Source: Lolliginicoccus suaedae (GTDB lineage: Bacteria; Actinomycetota; Actinomycetes; Mycobacteriales; Mycobacteriaceae). From it: a DNA stretch of 64,000 bases. The notes under the pieces were generated by a model, which saw only the letters and a list, made by a program, of their open reading frames with translations, was not told where the DNA came from and did no database searches. How positions within the stretch are numbered: the stretch's first letter is position 1; each line of letters begins with the position of its first letter. Shown here piece after piece: positions 28,305 through 36,563 of the stretch. The translations under genes were made by a program, and so were the position numbers. The DNA lies in contig NZ_VSSO01000003.1 in NCBI RefSeq assembly GCF_008312885.1, positions 310,001-374,000 of the forward strand, given 5' to 3'.

Positions 28305-28844
28305 CTACATGGCTGTGAGCACAGCGAAGGGGATCGCTTGCCCGAGGTTCCGATAGTCGTCGGGGCCTCCATCGACTGCATGCCCCAGGAAAGCAGCGAT
28401 CCGCTTCGCGGCCGCAGGGTGGGCATGGGCGTAGCGAACCATGATCTCACCGCCGATCTCCGCGTCGGGGAATGCCGCCATCACACGAAACTCACGACCA
28501 CCCACCTGCACCGTCGTTGCTGGATGCTTCCTCAGGTTGCGGTACCAATCGGTCTTCGGTCCGAAAGCTGCCGCGACGGTCCACGAGCCCTCGGCCGGGT
28601 CGCGAGCCACGACCTCGACGACCGTTTCATGGAGCTGCCCGGACTTGCGCCCCATATGGCGCAGCAGCATGAACCTCTCCCCGAGAATGAAACCAAGCCG
28701 GAGCTTGTACAGCAGGATCGGCAGCCGGAACGCGAGCCTGCGCAATCCCGTCGGCCGTGCTGGCAGCGACGGTTCCGAGGCATTCTGCGCTTGGCCCATA
28801 TCGTCGACGCTACCTGTTCCGCTGGGTCGCGTCGCTTGGCGCAC
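28305..28844 (-). CDS. Deazaflavin (F420)-dependent nitroreductase-family protein
   Basis: A 179-aa protein with the DDN/DUF385 signature: GRKSG (66-70 region), ETVVEVV, WYRNLRKHP and VQVGGR. This split-barrel family binds F420H2 and reduces nitroimidazoles, quinones or other substrates in mycobacteria. ATG 28844 or ATG 28799 may be the start; the first 15 residues are not conserved-looking. Lies upstream of the two-part kinase on the same strand, 58 bases away. Substrate unknown. Confidence 0.85.
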   Translation of the reverse strand: MRQATRPSGTGSVDDMGQAQNASEPSLPARPTGLRRLAFRLPILLYKLRLGFILGERFMLLRHMGRKSGQLHETVVEVVARDPAEGSWTVAAAFGPKTDWYRNLRKHPATTVQVGGREFRVMAAFPDAEIGGEIMVRYAHAHPAAAKRIAAFLGHAVDGGPDDYRNLGQAIPFAVLTAM

Positions 28845-28872
28845 TAGGTCGTCGGGGCAAGCCCTTCCCTAA

Positions 28873-28941
28873 AATCTGCTAGCTAATGTCACGCAGGCGG
28901 GAACGTGTCGCGGCGTGTCGAGTGACATTAGCTAGCAGATT
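28873..28941. repeat. Palindromic intergenic repeat, copy 2 (family A)
   Basis: A perfect 20-bp inverted repeat, arms 28873-28892 and 28922-28941 (core CTAGCTAATGTCAC), around a 29-base loop containing CGTGTCGCGGCGTGTCG. The same structure occurs at 22247-22313. It sits between the F420-type gene and the tRNA-Ala terminator. Confidence 0.85.
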
Positions 28942-28982
28942 CACCCGGAAGGCCCCGGAACCACCGCCTGCACCAAAAACAA

Positions 28983-29020
28983 GCCAGGGCCGCCCCGGAG
29001 ATCACCGGAACGGCCCTGGC
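28983..29020 (-). terminator. Intrinsic terminator of tRNA-Ala
   Basis: Perfect 10-bp stem (28983-28992 with 29011-29020, GCCAGGGCCG) followed on the minus strand by TTGTTTTT. It starts 12 bases after the tRNA 3' end. Confidence 0.9.
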
Positions 29021-29032
29021 CTGTATTGACAC

Positions 29033-29108
29033 TGGTGGAGCTAGGGGGAATCGAACCCCCGACCTTCTCGATGCGAACGAGACGCGCTACCAACTGCGCT
29101 ATAGCCCC
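29033..29108 (-). tRNA. tRNA-Ala(CGC)
   Basis: A 76-nt cloverleaf with encoded CCA (29033-29035). The acceptor stem GGGGCTA/TAGCTCC contains the G3-U70 wobble pair that marks alanine tRNAs. The anticodon stem TCTCG/CGAGA encloses loop TTCGCAT, so the anticodon is CGC. T-arm GGGGG-TTCGATT-CCCCC. Confidence 0.95.
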
Positions 29109-29190
29109 AGGATGTGTCGTGTGGAACTTTAGCAGCCGTTGCGCCGGGTGTGGAAATCGACGCGCTGCACCCAGCACTGCTCTCTCTGCG

Positions 29191-31353
29191 TCATGCGCGC
29201 GCCGCCGGCTCCCCCGATGCGTCGACCTCCGCGAGCTGGAGGATCTCGGTCATGGCGTCGTGGAGGTGGCTCGCGAGCACGTCTAGGTCCGGGATGAGGT
29301 CGGGGCAGGTGACGAGCCCGAAGTCGATGTTGCCGTTGTAGGACATGACGGTGATGTTGAGCCCGCCGGTGAAGTCGGAGATGACGGATACGGGGTAGTT
29401 GTGCAGCACCTTGGCACCGGCTACGTAGAGCGGCATCTGGGGGCCGGGGACGTTGGAGATGAGCAGGTTGAACGGCGGCGCGGCGATGCCCGCGGTGGCG
29501 AACACCGCGCGGGAGGCGATGCCGTGGAGAAGCTGCGGCAGTGCCTCGGTCGCATCGTGAAGCAGCGTGGCGGGCGCGTCAGCGAAGCGCAGTTTGGCCG
29601 CGGCGATGCTGTGGGTGAGGCCAGCGATGCGCTGGGCAGGGTCGGGCTCGTGGGTGGGCAGGATCGTGGGCATGAAGCCGATCTGGTTCCCGGCGGTGCC
29701 GTGCTGCTCGGCGGTGCGGACGGAGACGGGCATCGAGGCGACGATCGGTTTGCTGGGCAGGGCGTCGTTGTCGTCGAGCCAGCGACGGATCGCGCTAGTG
29801 CAGACCGCCATGACGATGTCGTTGACGGTGCAGCCCCAGGCGTTCTTCGCGGTCTTGATGTCAGCGAGGGGAATGCTGGTGGTGGCGATGCTGCGGCGCG
29901 CGGTGATGCGCTGGTTGAACGGTGTCATGGGCGGTGCGCCGGGCCGCTCGGGCTGGGTGCTCGTGGTGCTGCGGCTGGCTCTCCGGGCGATTCGATCAGC
30001 ACCGGGCAGTGCCATGATGCCGGGCACGTCGGCGATATGGGGGGCGATGGAGCGCGCGGCGCGGGCGAGGCGCGCGGGCTTGGTGGCGGCACGGCGAACG
30101 GTGTGGCCGAGCAGCCGGAGCGCGCGGGGCGCGAGGTACTCGGGCCCGTGGGTGGTGCTCGGCGGCACGGCGAACGGTTCCGGGGTGAGGTCCATGACGG
30201 CGGCCATGACCTCGGCTCCGGATACTCCGTCGATGACGGCGTGGTGCACCTTGGTGTAGAGGGCCTGGCGGCCACCGTCGAGGCCGGAGATGAGGTATGC
30301 CTCCCACAGGGGCTTGCTGCGGTCGAGGTGCGTGGCGTCGAGACGGGCGACAAGCTCGCGCAGAGCGTGGTCGCTGGTGCCGCCGTTGCCCTCGTGGCGC
30401 AGGTCGATGGCGCGGACGTGGTAGTGCAGGTCCACGAGCTGCTGATCGTCCCAGTAGGGCAGATCGATGCCGAGGGGAACGGTGCGCAGCGTCCAGCGCA
30501 GCGGTGGCACGAGGTGGAGGCGGCTGGCGATGACCTCGCGCAGCGCGGGCGCGGTGAGAAGCCTGCCGGGCAGATCGCTGGGGTCGAGGATGGTGAGTCC
30601 GCCGACGTGGATGACGGTCGTGGGGGTCTCGGCGTTGAGGAACTGGACGTCGAGGCTGGAGAGCTGGCGGACCTGCGGCGTGGCGGGCGTGGTGGCCGGC
30701 GGTGCTTCCGGTGCAGGTTCGGTGGCGGCAGGTGCTTCCGGGGCGGGTTCTGCCGGGGCTGGTTCTGCCGGGGCTGGTTCTTCGGGGGCTGGCGCGACGA
30801 GCTCGAGCAGGGCCTCGACCCGGGCGAGCTCGCCGTCGACGTAGGGCGCCCAGGCGCGGGTGTAGCGCGCGCTGCTTCCTGCGGCGGTGATGGTGGCGAT
30901 GTGGCCAGTCGCGTCGAGGGTCGCCTGGCCGGGGGTTCGCGCGGCGCCTGCGGCGGGTTCCATGTTGTCGGCAGCGAGCAGCCGCCGGATCGCCTCGCTC
31001 GTGGTGATTTTTCCAGCGAGGGCGGCGCGGGTGAGGCGCAGCAGGGTGGTCTCGGGGTCGACGAGGTCGTTGACGCTGCCGGTGGTTAGCCCGCAGCAGG
31101 TGACGAAGTCTGATTCGATGAGCTCGCGCAGGTGGTCCGCGGTCATGCTGGTGGGGGCGCGGAGGACGAAATCGTCGACGACGTTCCCCTCCGAGGTGTC
31201 GCTGCCGGATACCGGCAGCACCGTCACGGCGAGGAGGTTGCACTCCTGCGTGGAGAGGCGCGCGGTGAGTGCCGAGAGCGTTCCTGGCCGGTCCACGAGC
31301 TGCACGCGCACGCGCCAGATCTGTCCGCTGTCACTGATGCGTTCCCATTCCAT
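29191..31353 (-). CDS. ACT domain fused to wax ester synthase/diacylglycerol acyltransferase
   Basis: A 720-aa protein in two parts. Residues 12-90 look like an ACT ligand-binding domain (RVRVQLVDRPGTLSALTARL). Residues 188-226 are a Pro/Ala/Glu linker built from PAPAE repeats. Residues 230-710 are a bifunctional WS/DGAT acyltransferase, starting LSSLDVQFLN, with the catalytic HHAVIDG motif at 370-376 and the C-terminal NLLISNVPGP motif. Such enzymes make triacylglycerol or wax esters from acyl-CoA at the membrane or lipid bodies. The ACT fusion could allow allosteric control by an amino acid; this is inference. Divergence from neighbours in spacing suggests its own promoter. Confidence 0.87.
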   Translation of the reverse strand: MEWERISDSGQIWRVRVQLVDRPGTLSALTARLSTQECNLLAVTVLPVSGSDTSEGNVVDDFVLRAPTSMTADHLRELIESDFVTCCGLTTGSVNDLVDPETTLLRLTRAALAGKITTSEAIRRLLAADNMEPAAGAARTPGQATLDATGHIATITAAGSSARYTRAWAPYVDGELARVEALLELVAPAPEEPAPAEPAPAEPAPEAPAATEPAPEAPPATTPATPQVRQLSSLDVQFLNAETPTTVIHVGGLTILDPSDLPGRLLTAPALREVIASRLHLVPPLRWTLRTVPLGIDLPYWDDQQLVDLHYHVRAIDLRHEGNGGTSDHALRELVARLDATHLDRSKPLWEAYLISGLDGGRQALYTKVHHAVIDGVSGAEVMAAVMDLTPEPFAVPPSTTHGPEYLAPRALRLLGHTVRRAATKPARLARAARSIAPHIADVPGIMALPGADRIARRASRSTTSTQPERPGAPPMTPFNQRITARRSIATTSIPLADIKTAKNAWGCTVNDIVMAVCTSAIRRWLDDNDALPSKPIVASMPVSVRTAEQHGTAGNQIGFMPTILPTHEPDPAQRIAGLTHSIAAAKLRFADAPATLLHDATEALPQLLHGIASRAVFATAGIAAPPFNLLISNVPGPQMPLYVAGAKVLHNYPVSVISDFTGGLNITVMSYNGNIDFGLVTCPDLIPDLDVLASHLHDAMTEILQLAEVDASGEPAARA

Positions 31354-31485
31354 GCATTCCAGTGTTCGCGCGCCGTGTTTCCGGCATATCGCTCAGCGGT
31401 GACCGTGCCGTAATGCTTGTGTGTCGAATCACGCTGACGGAGAAACATTGGCCTGGATCACAGCCATGCTTCTGCCGTGCGTGGG

Positions 31486-32208
31486 CTAGCGCGCTTGGCC
31501 CGGGTGGTACTGGTAGCCGGGATCGTCGTAGTCACCGACGGCGTCGAACTCGGGATCCTCGTCGTCGTAAGCGACGTAGTCGGCATCGCGCGGGTCGAGC
31601 CCGTTCGGATCAGCATGCGGATCCCGCACGGTGCGCTCGCCGCGCAGGCGGGCCATGCGGCGCTCGCGGATGTCCTGCTCGATGCGCACCTGCGTGCGCA
31701 GGTACATCAGGTAGCCGCCGAGCGCGAGGATTCCGGCGATGGTGATGTACCAGGCCGGCCCCAGGAAGGTGAGCGCCAGCACAGCGGAGAGCACCACTGT
31801 CGCGCCCAGCGCGATGACGATGCGCTGGCGCAACCGGTATCGCGCGGCGCTCGCTAGCGCATCCGCCTCGGGGTCGAAGCCGCCGCGGCCGCGACGGCGC
31901 GCGAGCTCCTCCTCGGACGGCCCGGCCGCTGCCCCGCCGTGACTGCTCGTATCGCGCATTGCCATCCGATCCTCCCCGGGATTGGTGTTCAGCTCGATGT
32001 GTGCCCGCATGGCGCCACCCGTGAGGGGCCCGTCCGCGGCGGCACTCTCGGTGCGTGGTCGTGCCCCGCCATAATGCAGGACCCTGGTGGCGAAGGCACG
32101 GTCGCCGGCCCGGAAGACTGGTTCGCGCGTGTTCACCATCATGGGAACAAGCACGAAGATCGAGAGTGCCACGAGTCCCAACCAGAGGAACGAATTCGGC
32201 ATGAACAC
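31486..32208 (-). CDS. sepX: SepX/GlpR divisome membrane protein
   Basis: A 240-aa membrane protein (Rv0996-type position). An N-terminal membrane helix (FLWLGLVALSIFVLVPMMV) is followed by a ~100-residue cytoplasmic linker containing an Arg-rich stretch. Two more helices follow around residues 128-170, then an acidic tail. This layout and the gene order glp-rimJ-this gene match the protein known as SepX in Streptomyces and GlpR in Corynebacterium. There it is the membrane receptor for the gephyrin-like Glp protein and links to FtsZ at the septum. The identification is by context and topology. Confidence 0.75.
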   Translation of the reverse strand: MFMPNSFLWLGLVALSIFVLVPMMVNTREPVFRAGDRAFATRVLHYGGARPRTESAAADGPLTGGAMRAHIELNTNPGEDRMAMRDTSSHGGAAAGPSEEELARRRGRGGFDPEADALASAARYRLRQRIVIALGATVVLSAVLALTFLGPAWYITIAGILALGGYLMYLRTQVRIEQDIRERRMARLRGERTVRDPHADPNGLDPRDADYVAYDDEDPEFDAVGDYDDPGYQYHPGQAR

Positions 32209-32330
32209 GGGCTCCCTTCTTGCTGCCGAGCTCAGGATGCTTGCGCCAACAGTGCTTGACGCCTCGCAGACAGGCTAGGTGGGATCACCGTTGGGTAACG
32301 CGCGACGCGCCGGGCGACGATTCTAAGAGT

Positions 32331-32960
32331 TCACCATGATGCCTTGCCCATGCGGACGATGCGCGAGGCAGCGCTGTCGGGCAGCTCATCGGCGAGCAGC
32401 GCGACGAGGGTGTGGTCGCGCCAGTCGCCATCGACGTGCAGGTACCGGCGCAGCAGGCCTTCCTCGCGGAAGCCAACGTTGCGCAGGACGGTTCGGCTGG
32501 CATGGTTCTCGGGCCGCACCGTCGCCTCGAGCCGATGCAGGTGGCTGGCGGTGAAGCTGTGGTCCACGCCGAGCGCGAGCGCGGCCGTAGCGATCCCCTG
32601 GCCCGCCATCGATCGCGCTACCCAGTAGCCGATCCAGGCCGAGCTCAGGGGGCCGCGAACGATGTTCCCGACGGTGAGCTGGCCGGCGAACTCCCCATTG
32701 ACCTCGATGGCGAACGGCATCATCGTGCCCTTGCGCGCGGCGGACCGCAGGGTCATGCAGACCGCGGGCCAGTTGCCCGCCCGGTGGCGAGGGATCCAGC
32801 CTCCCTCGCCGGTGGGCTCCCACGGTCGGAGGTAGCTCTCGTCCTCGAGGCGATGCCGGCTCCAGTGCGAGGCGTCGCGGAGCCGGACCGGCCGCAGGAC
32901 GATCGTGCCCGCGGCCGTGGTGATGGGACCGACTACGGCCGGCCAGCCCGGGTGCGTCAC
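32331..32960 (-). CDS. rimJ: RimJ/RimL-type GNAT acetyltransferase
   Basis: A 209-aa GNAT protein: substrate-side segment VLRPVRLRDASHW, acetyl-CoA loop region GYWVARSMAGQGIATAALAL (R/Q-x-x-G-x-G/A) and the HRLEATVRPENHASRTVLRNVGF stretch typical of RimJ/RimL N-terminal protein acetyltransferases. The GTG start overlaps the glp stop (GTGA). The gene lies between glp and sepX, as rimJ does in mycobacteria (Rv0995). Whether it acetylates ribosomal proteins or a division protein is unknown. Confidence 0.85.
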   Translation of the reverse strand: MTHPGWPAVVGPITTAAGTIVLRPVRLRDASHWSRHRLEDESYLRPWEPTGEGGWIPRHRAGNWPAVCMTLRSAARKGTMMPFAIEVNGEFAGQLTVGNIVRGPLSSAWIGYWVARSMAGQGIATAALALGVDHSFTASHLHRLEATVRPENHASRTVLRNVGFREEGLLRRYLHVDGDWRDHTLVALLADELPDSAASRIVRMGKASW

Positions 32961-34207
32961 CCGCGCTGCGCCAGGAACGCGACGGGCACGGTCTCCCCCG
33001 CCCCGACGTGAGTGGTGCCCGGGCCGACCTCGATGAGGCAGTTCGCGTCCGCGAGGTGCGTGATCCGGTTGGCGCCGTCTACAGCGCCGAGGGCACGCAC
33101 GTGGTACTTCCCGCGACCGTCGCGCATGAGCTTGCCGCGCACGTAGCCGATCACGCCAGGCTCGGAGGTGAAGTCGTTGACGGTGCGGGCCTGCACGCGC
33201 CGCCGGTAGGGGTCGGGGCGCCCGAGCATCGTGCGGACCAGTGGCCGCACCATGACCTCGAAGACGACGAGCACGCTGGTGGGCAGCTCGGAGAGCAGGA
33301 AGGTGGGCACCTTGCGGTCGCCGAGCATCCCGAAGCCCTGCACGCCGCCAGGGTGCATGCCGACGCGACTGATCTCGATATTGCCGAAATCGAGGAGCGC
33401 CTCCTGGACGGTATCGGAGGCACGGCCACCCACTCCCCCGGTGATGATGAGGATGTCGGTGCGCGGCAGGTGCTCGGCGATGGCGGAGCGCACGGCATCG
33501 GCGTAGGGGTCGATGATGCCCACGCGGTTGGCGATGGCACCGGCCTCGGTGGCTGCCGCGGCGAGGGCGTAGGAGTTGACGTCGTATACCTGGCCCATGT
33601 CGGGGACGAAGGCGATATCCACGAGCTCCGGGCCCACCGCGATGATGGTGATGCGGGGCCGGGAACGGACGAGGACATCGGTGCGGCCGACGGAGGCGAG
33701 CAGCGCTACGTGCGCCGCGGAGACGAGGGTGCCCTCGGCGACCGCCACATCGCCCACGCGCACGTCGTCGCCAGCCTCGCGGATGTTGGTGCCGGGCTTG
33801 ATGGGGTGAAAGATGGCGACCTTGGCGCGGTCGCCATTGGTGCCGTCGAGCGGAACGACAGCGTCAGCGAGCGCGGGCAGTGGCGCCCCGGCCTCGACGC
33901 GGACCGCCTGCTGGGGCTGGAGCCGCGGGATCTGCCGGGCTCCGGCGCGGATCTCGCCGACCACGGGCAGCGCGAGATCGGCTGGCTGGCCGAACTGCCC
34001 CTTGTGGTCGGGCCCGGCGTCGGCTACATCGATGCTGCGGACCGCGTATCCGGCGACGGCGGCCTGATCGAACCCGGGCAGGGGCCTGCGGGCCGTCACT
34101 TCCTCCGCGCACACTAGCCCGCGCGCGTCAACGATGCTGACGCGTTGTGGCTCCAGCTCCACGGCCGCCTCCGCGATACGAGCGTGCTGCTCCTCGACCG
34201 TGCGCAT
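32957..34207 (-). CDS. glp: MoeA-like gephyrin domain protein (Glp)
   Basis: A 416-aa protein starting at ATG 34207, which has GGAAGGGG upstream; 17 bases separate it from the galU stop. It shows the MoeA layout: N-terminal MoeA domain (RPLPGFDQAAVAGYAV), MPT-binding fold with TGGVGG (in LIITGGVGGRASD) and a C-terminal beta domain (VNDFTSEPGVIGYVRGKL). MoeA inserts molybdenum into molybdopterin. In Corynebacteriales the copy beside galU-rimJ-sepX is the gephyrin-like Glp that works with FtsZ and GlpR in division, so both roles should be considered. Rv0994-type position. Confidence 0.85.
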   Translation of the reverse strand: MRTVEEQHARIAEAAVELEPQRVSIVDARGLVCAEEVTARRPLPGFDQAAVAGYAVRSIDVADAGPDHKGQFGQPADLALPVVGEIRAGARQIPRLQPQQAVRVEAGAPLPALADAVVPLDGTNGDRAKVAIFHPIKPGTNIREAGDDVRVGDVAVAEGTLVSAAHVALLASVGRTDVLVRSRPRITIIAVGPELVDIAFVPDMGQVYDVNSYALAAAATEAGAIANRVGIIDPYADAVRSAIAEHLPRTDILIITGGVGGRASDTVQEALLDFGNIEISRVGMHPGGVQGFGMLGDRKVPTFLLSELPTSVLVVFEVMVRPLVRTMLGRPDPYRRRVQARTVNDFTSEPGVIGYVRGKLMRDGRGKYHVRALGAVDGANRITHLADANCLIEVGPGTTHVGAGETVPVAFLAQRG

Positions 34208-34224
34208 GGACCCCTTCCTTCCCG

Positions 34225-35196
34225 TCAGTCCCCTTCCGGGCCCGGGTCCTCGTCCGAGGTAGGAACGAGGCCTGGCAGGGAAGGGAGGCCAAGCCTCTCG
34301 GTCAGCCATTGCGTCAACGGCGGACCATACTCTTCATCGTCGAGAGCAAAGTCAACCGCAGCCTTGATGAAGCCGCCGGGATTTCCGAGATCGTGTCGGC
34401 TTCCCGTGTGAACATACACGTGCACGGGGTGGCCCTCGTCAACAAGCTTCACGATGGCATCGGTCAGTTGCAGCTCGCCTCCCGCGCCAGGGGTGATGCG
34501 GCGCAGCGCGTCGAAGATGGCCCGGTCGAGCAGGTAGCGGCCCGCTGCGGCGAGGTTCGAGGGGGCATCCTCCCGCGCGGGCTTCTCGACCATCGCGGTG
34601 ACCCTCAGGACGGTGTCGGCCTCGTCCTCGTTGCCCGTGGGGACGACGTCGAAGATGCCGTAGGAGCTGACCTGGCTGGCCTCGACCTCGATGGCGCAGA
34701 TGACGCTGCCACCATGCCGGGCGCGCACCGCGGCCATCTTGGTCAGCACACCGGTGGGCAGCACGAGGTCATCGGGCAGGAGGATGGCGATGTCGTCCTC
34801 GTCGTCGTCGAGGACAGCCTCTGCGCAGCCGATGGCGTGACCGAGCCCGAGGGGCTTCTCCTGGACGACCGCCTGCACATCGAGCAGGGCGGGGGCCCGG
34901 CGGACCTTGTCGAGCAGCGCGTGCTTGCCGCGGGCCTCGAGGGTGCCCTCGAGGACGTCGTGCTTGATGAAGTGGGCCATCACGCCCTGCTTGCCCTCGG
35001 AGGTGACGATGACCAGCCGCTCGGCGCCGGCTTCGGCGGCCTCGCTCGCCACGAGCTCGATCGCGGGCGTGTCCACGAGGGGGAGCAGTTCCTTGGGGAC
35101 CGTCTTGGTCACGGGCAGGAAGCGCGTTCCGAGCCCCGCCGCGGGAACGATCGCCGTGCGAAACGGCTTCGCGGGACTCGCACCGACGTCACTCAT
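34225..35196 (-). CDS. galU: UTP-glucose-1-phosphate uridylyltransferase
   Basis: ATG 35196 preceded by GAGG gives 323 aa; a TTG two codons earlier is less likely. The nucleotidyltransferase motif AAGLGTRFLPVTKTVPKELL is near the N-terminus, followed by QEKPLGLGHAIGCAE and AMVEKPAREDAPSNLA. It makes UDP-glucose for arabinogalactan/trehalose precursors and glycogen-type polymers. Divergent from the FCL gene; the 160-base gap should hold both promoters. Confidence 0.95.
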   Translation of the reverse strand: MSDVGASPAKPFRTAIVPAAGLGTRFLPVTKTVPKELLPLVDTPAIELVASEAAEAGAERLVIVTSEGKQGVMAHFIKHDVLEGTLEARGKHALLDKVRRAPALLDVQAVVQEKPLGLGHAIGCAEAVLDDDEDDIAILLPDDLVLPTGVLTKMAAVRARHGGSVICAIEVEASQVSSYGIFDVVPTGNEDEADTVLRVTAMVEKPAREDAPSNLAAAGRYLLDRAIFDALRRITPGAGGELQLTDAIVKLVDEGHPVHVYVHTGSRHDLGNPGGFIKAAVDFALDDEEYGPPLTQWLTERLGLPSLPGLVPTSDEDPGPEGD

Positions 35197-35357
35197 CTTC
35201 AACCTCGTTGTTCTTCTCGCGTATTAGCCTGGTCGTGCTTCACACTGCCAGGTCGTGAAGATTCTGTTGTCATGCCCATCGTGGATCGAGCAGTCGCTCC
35301 GCGCACGGGAAAACGCCGGCTCGCAAGAAGTGTGCGAGATCAATACCGAGGTAATCC

Positions 35358-36032
35358 ATGCTTGGTGATTGTACTAACACCGATCCTCCGGGGTTTCGCC
35401 CTGATCCGCGGAACCAACACGACAAGGCCGCTTGGCGTACGTTTTTCGTTCACGAGCGCGCAACCCTGTCGCGGGCCGCGCATGCCACTGAGGCGGAGCA
35501 GCTCGCGGTCCACGCCGTAGCGGTGGCGCGGGCCCTCGCCCCCGGCAGAGTGGTCGCCGCGTATGTCCCCTCGGGGACGGAGCCGGGCTCGGTGCTGATG
35601 CTCGAGGCTCTCGCCGCTGCTGGGTTCCCGGTCATCCTGCCAGTGATGCGCCCGGGCAGAATGCTCGATTGGGCACCGTTCGGCGGCGCGGCCAGATTCC
35701 GGGAAGCCCGGTACGGGCTCCTCGAGCCCGAAGGCCCATTGCTCGGGCCGAGCGCGGTGCAAGAGTGCGGCGTGGTCCTCGTGCCGGCGCTGGCTGTCGA
35801 CCGCACCGGCACCCGGCTGGGCCGTGGCGCCGGGTTCTACGACCGCGCGCTAGGGCCGCTCGACCGGCGGCCGCCGCTGGTGGCCGTGGTGCGCGACAGC
35901 GAACTGGTGGCGCGCCTTCCCGCCGATGCGCATGACGTGCGGATGGATGGAGCCATCACTCCGGAGGGCGGGCATATACGGCTGCCAGTGGGCGTTGAGG
36001 ACACTGGAGGGGCCTCATTGCCGCGAGGATGA
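35358..36032 (+). CDS. 5-formyltetrahydrofolate cyclo-ligase
   Basis: A 224-aa FCL family enzyme converting 5-formyl-THF to 5,10-methenyl-THF with ATP. The basic N-terminal helix and the motif GRGAGFYDRAL (P-loop-like, substrate and Mg binding) are present; YVPSGTEPGS and LVPALAVDRTGTRLG are conserved features. Start ATG 35358 has GAGGT five bases upstream. Followed by an FmdB-type gene as in mycobacteria (Rv0992c-Rv0991c order). Confidence 0.92.
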   Translation: MLGDCTNTDPPGFRPDPRNQHDKAAWRTFFVHERATLSRAAHATEAEQLAVHAVAVARALAPGRVVAAYVPSGTEPGSVLMLEALAAAGFPVILPVMRPGRMLDWAPFGGAARFREARYGLLEPEGPLLGPSAVQECGVVLVPALAVDRTGTRLGRGAGFYDRALGPLDRRPPLVAVVRDSELVARLPADAHDVRMDGAITPEGGHIRLPVGVEDTGGASLPRG

Positions 36033-36107
36033 TGCGGCCCGCTACCACTCCTAGCACTCCGCGCGATAGAGTGCTAAAAGCTGATCCTGTCCTCATGGAG
36101 GTCCCCG

Positions 36108-36380
36108 ATGCCCACCTACTCCTACGCCTGCACCGCGTGCGATCACCAGTTCGACATCGTCCAGTCGTTCACCGATGACGCGCTGACCGAGTGCGACCGC
36201 TGCGACGGCAAGCTCCGCAAGCTGTTCAACTCCGTGGGCATCGTGTTCAAGGGAAGCGGCTTCTACCGCACCGATAGCCGCAACGCCGCGAGCTCGACGA
36301 CCGCATCCGCGGCCTCGAGCAGCAGCTCGACCACGAGCTCGGCCAAGAGCAGCGGCTCGGAAAGCAGCTCCACCTCCTAG
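36108..36380 (+). CDS. FmdB family zinc-ribbon regulatory protein
   Basis: A 90-aa protein: MPTYSYACTACDHQFD with C8/C11 and a second pair C29/C32 (TECDRCDGK) make a zinc ribbon, followed by FKGSGFYRTDSR and a long Ser/Thr-rich low-complexity tail (residues 63-90). FmdB-type proteins are small putative regulators; the mycobacterial homologue (Rv0991c) has been linked to chaperone-like activity on unfolded proteins. GGAGG precedes the ATG. Confidence 0.9.
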   Translation: MPTYSYACTACDHQFDIVQSFTDDALTECDRCDGKLRKLFNSVGIVFKGSGFYRTDSRNAASSTTASAASSSSSTTSSAKSSGSESSSTS

Positions 36381-36563
36381 CATGATCGCCTGCCCGGCAA
36401 CGCACCTGTGGATGGACCCAGGGTTGTCCACAGGATCACGCGCACCGGCCCGGCAGGCTCGCAACGCTCCCTAGACTGCGATCGACCTCGTGCCGCATGC
36501 CCTGACCACGAATTACTCTCTGGTCGGGGCATGCCACGTCCGCTTGCAGCCCCAGGAGATCGC

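Noticed and set aside
29401..31089. Long open frame antisense to the ACT-WS/DGAT gene (over 560 codons)
   Set aside because: It mirrors a strongly coded gene in high-GC DNA and its Gly/Arg-rich translation matches no family.
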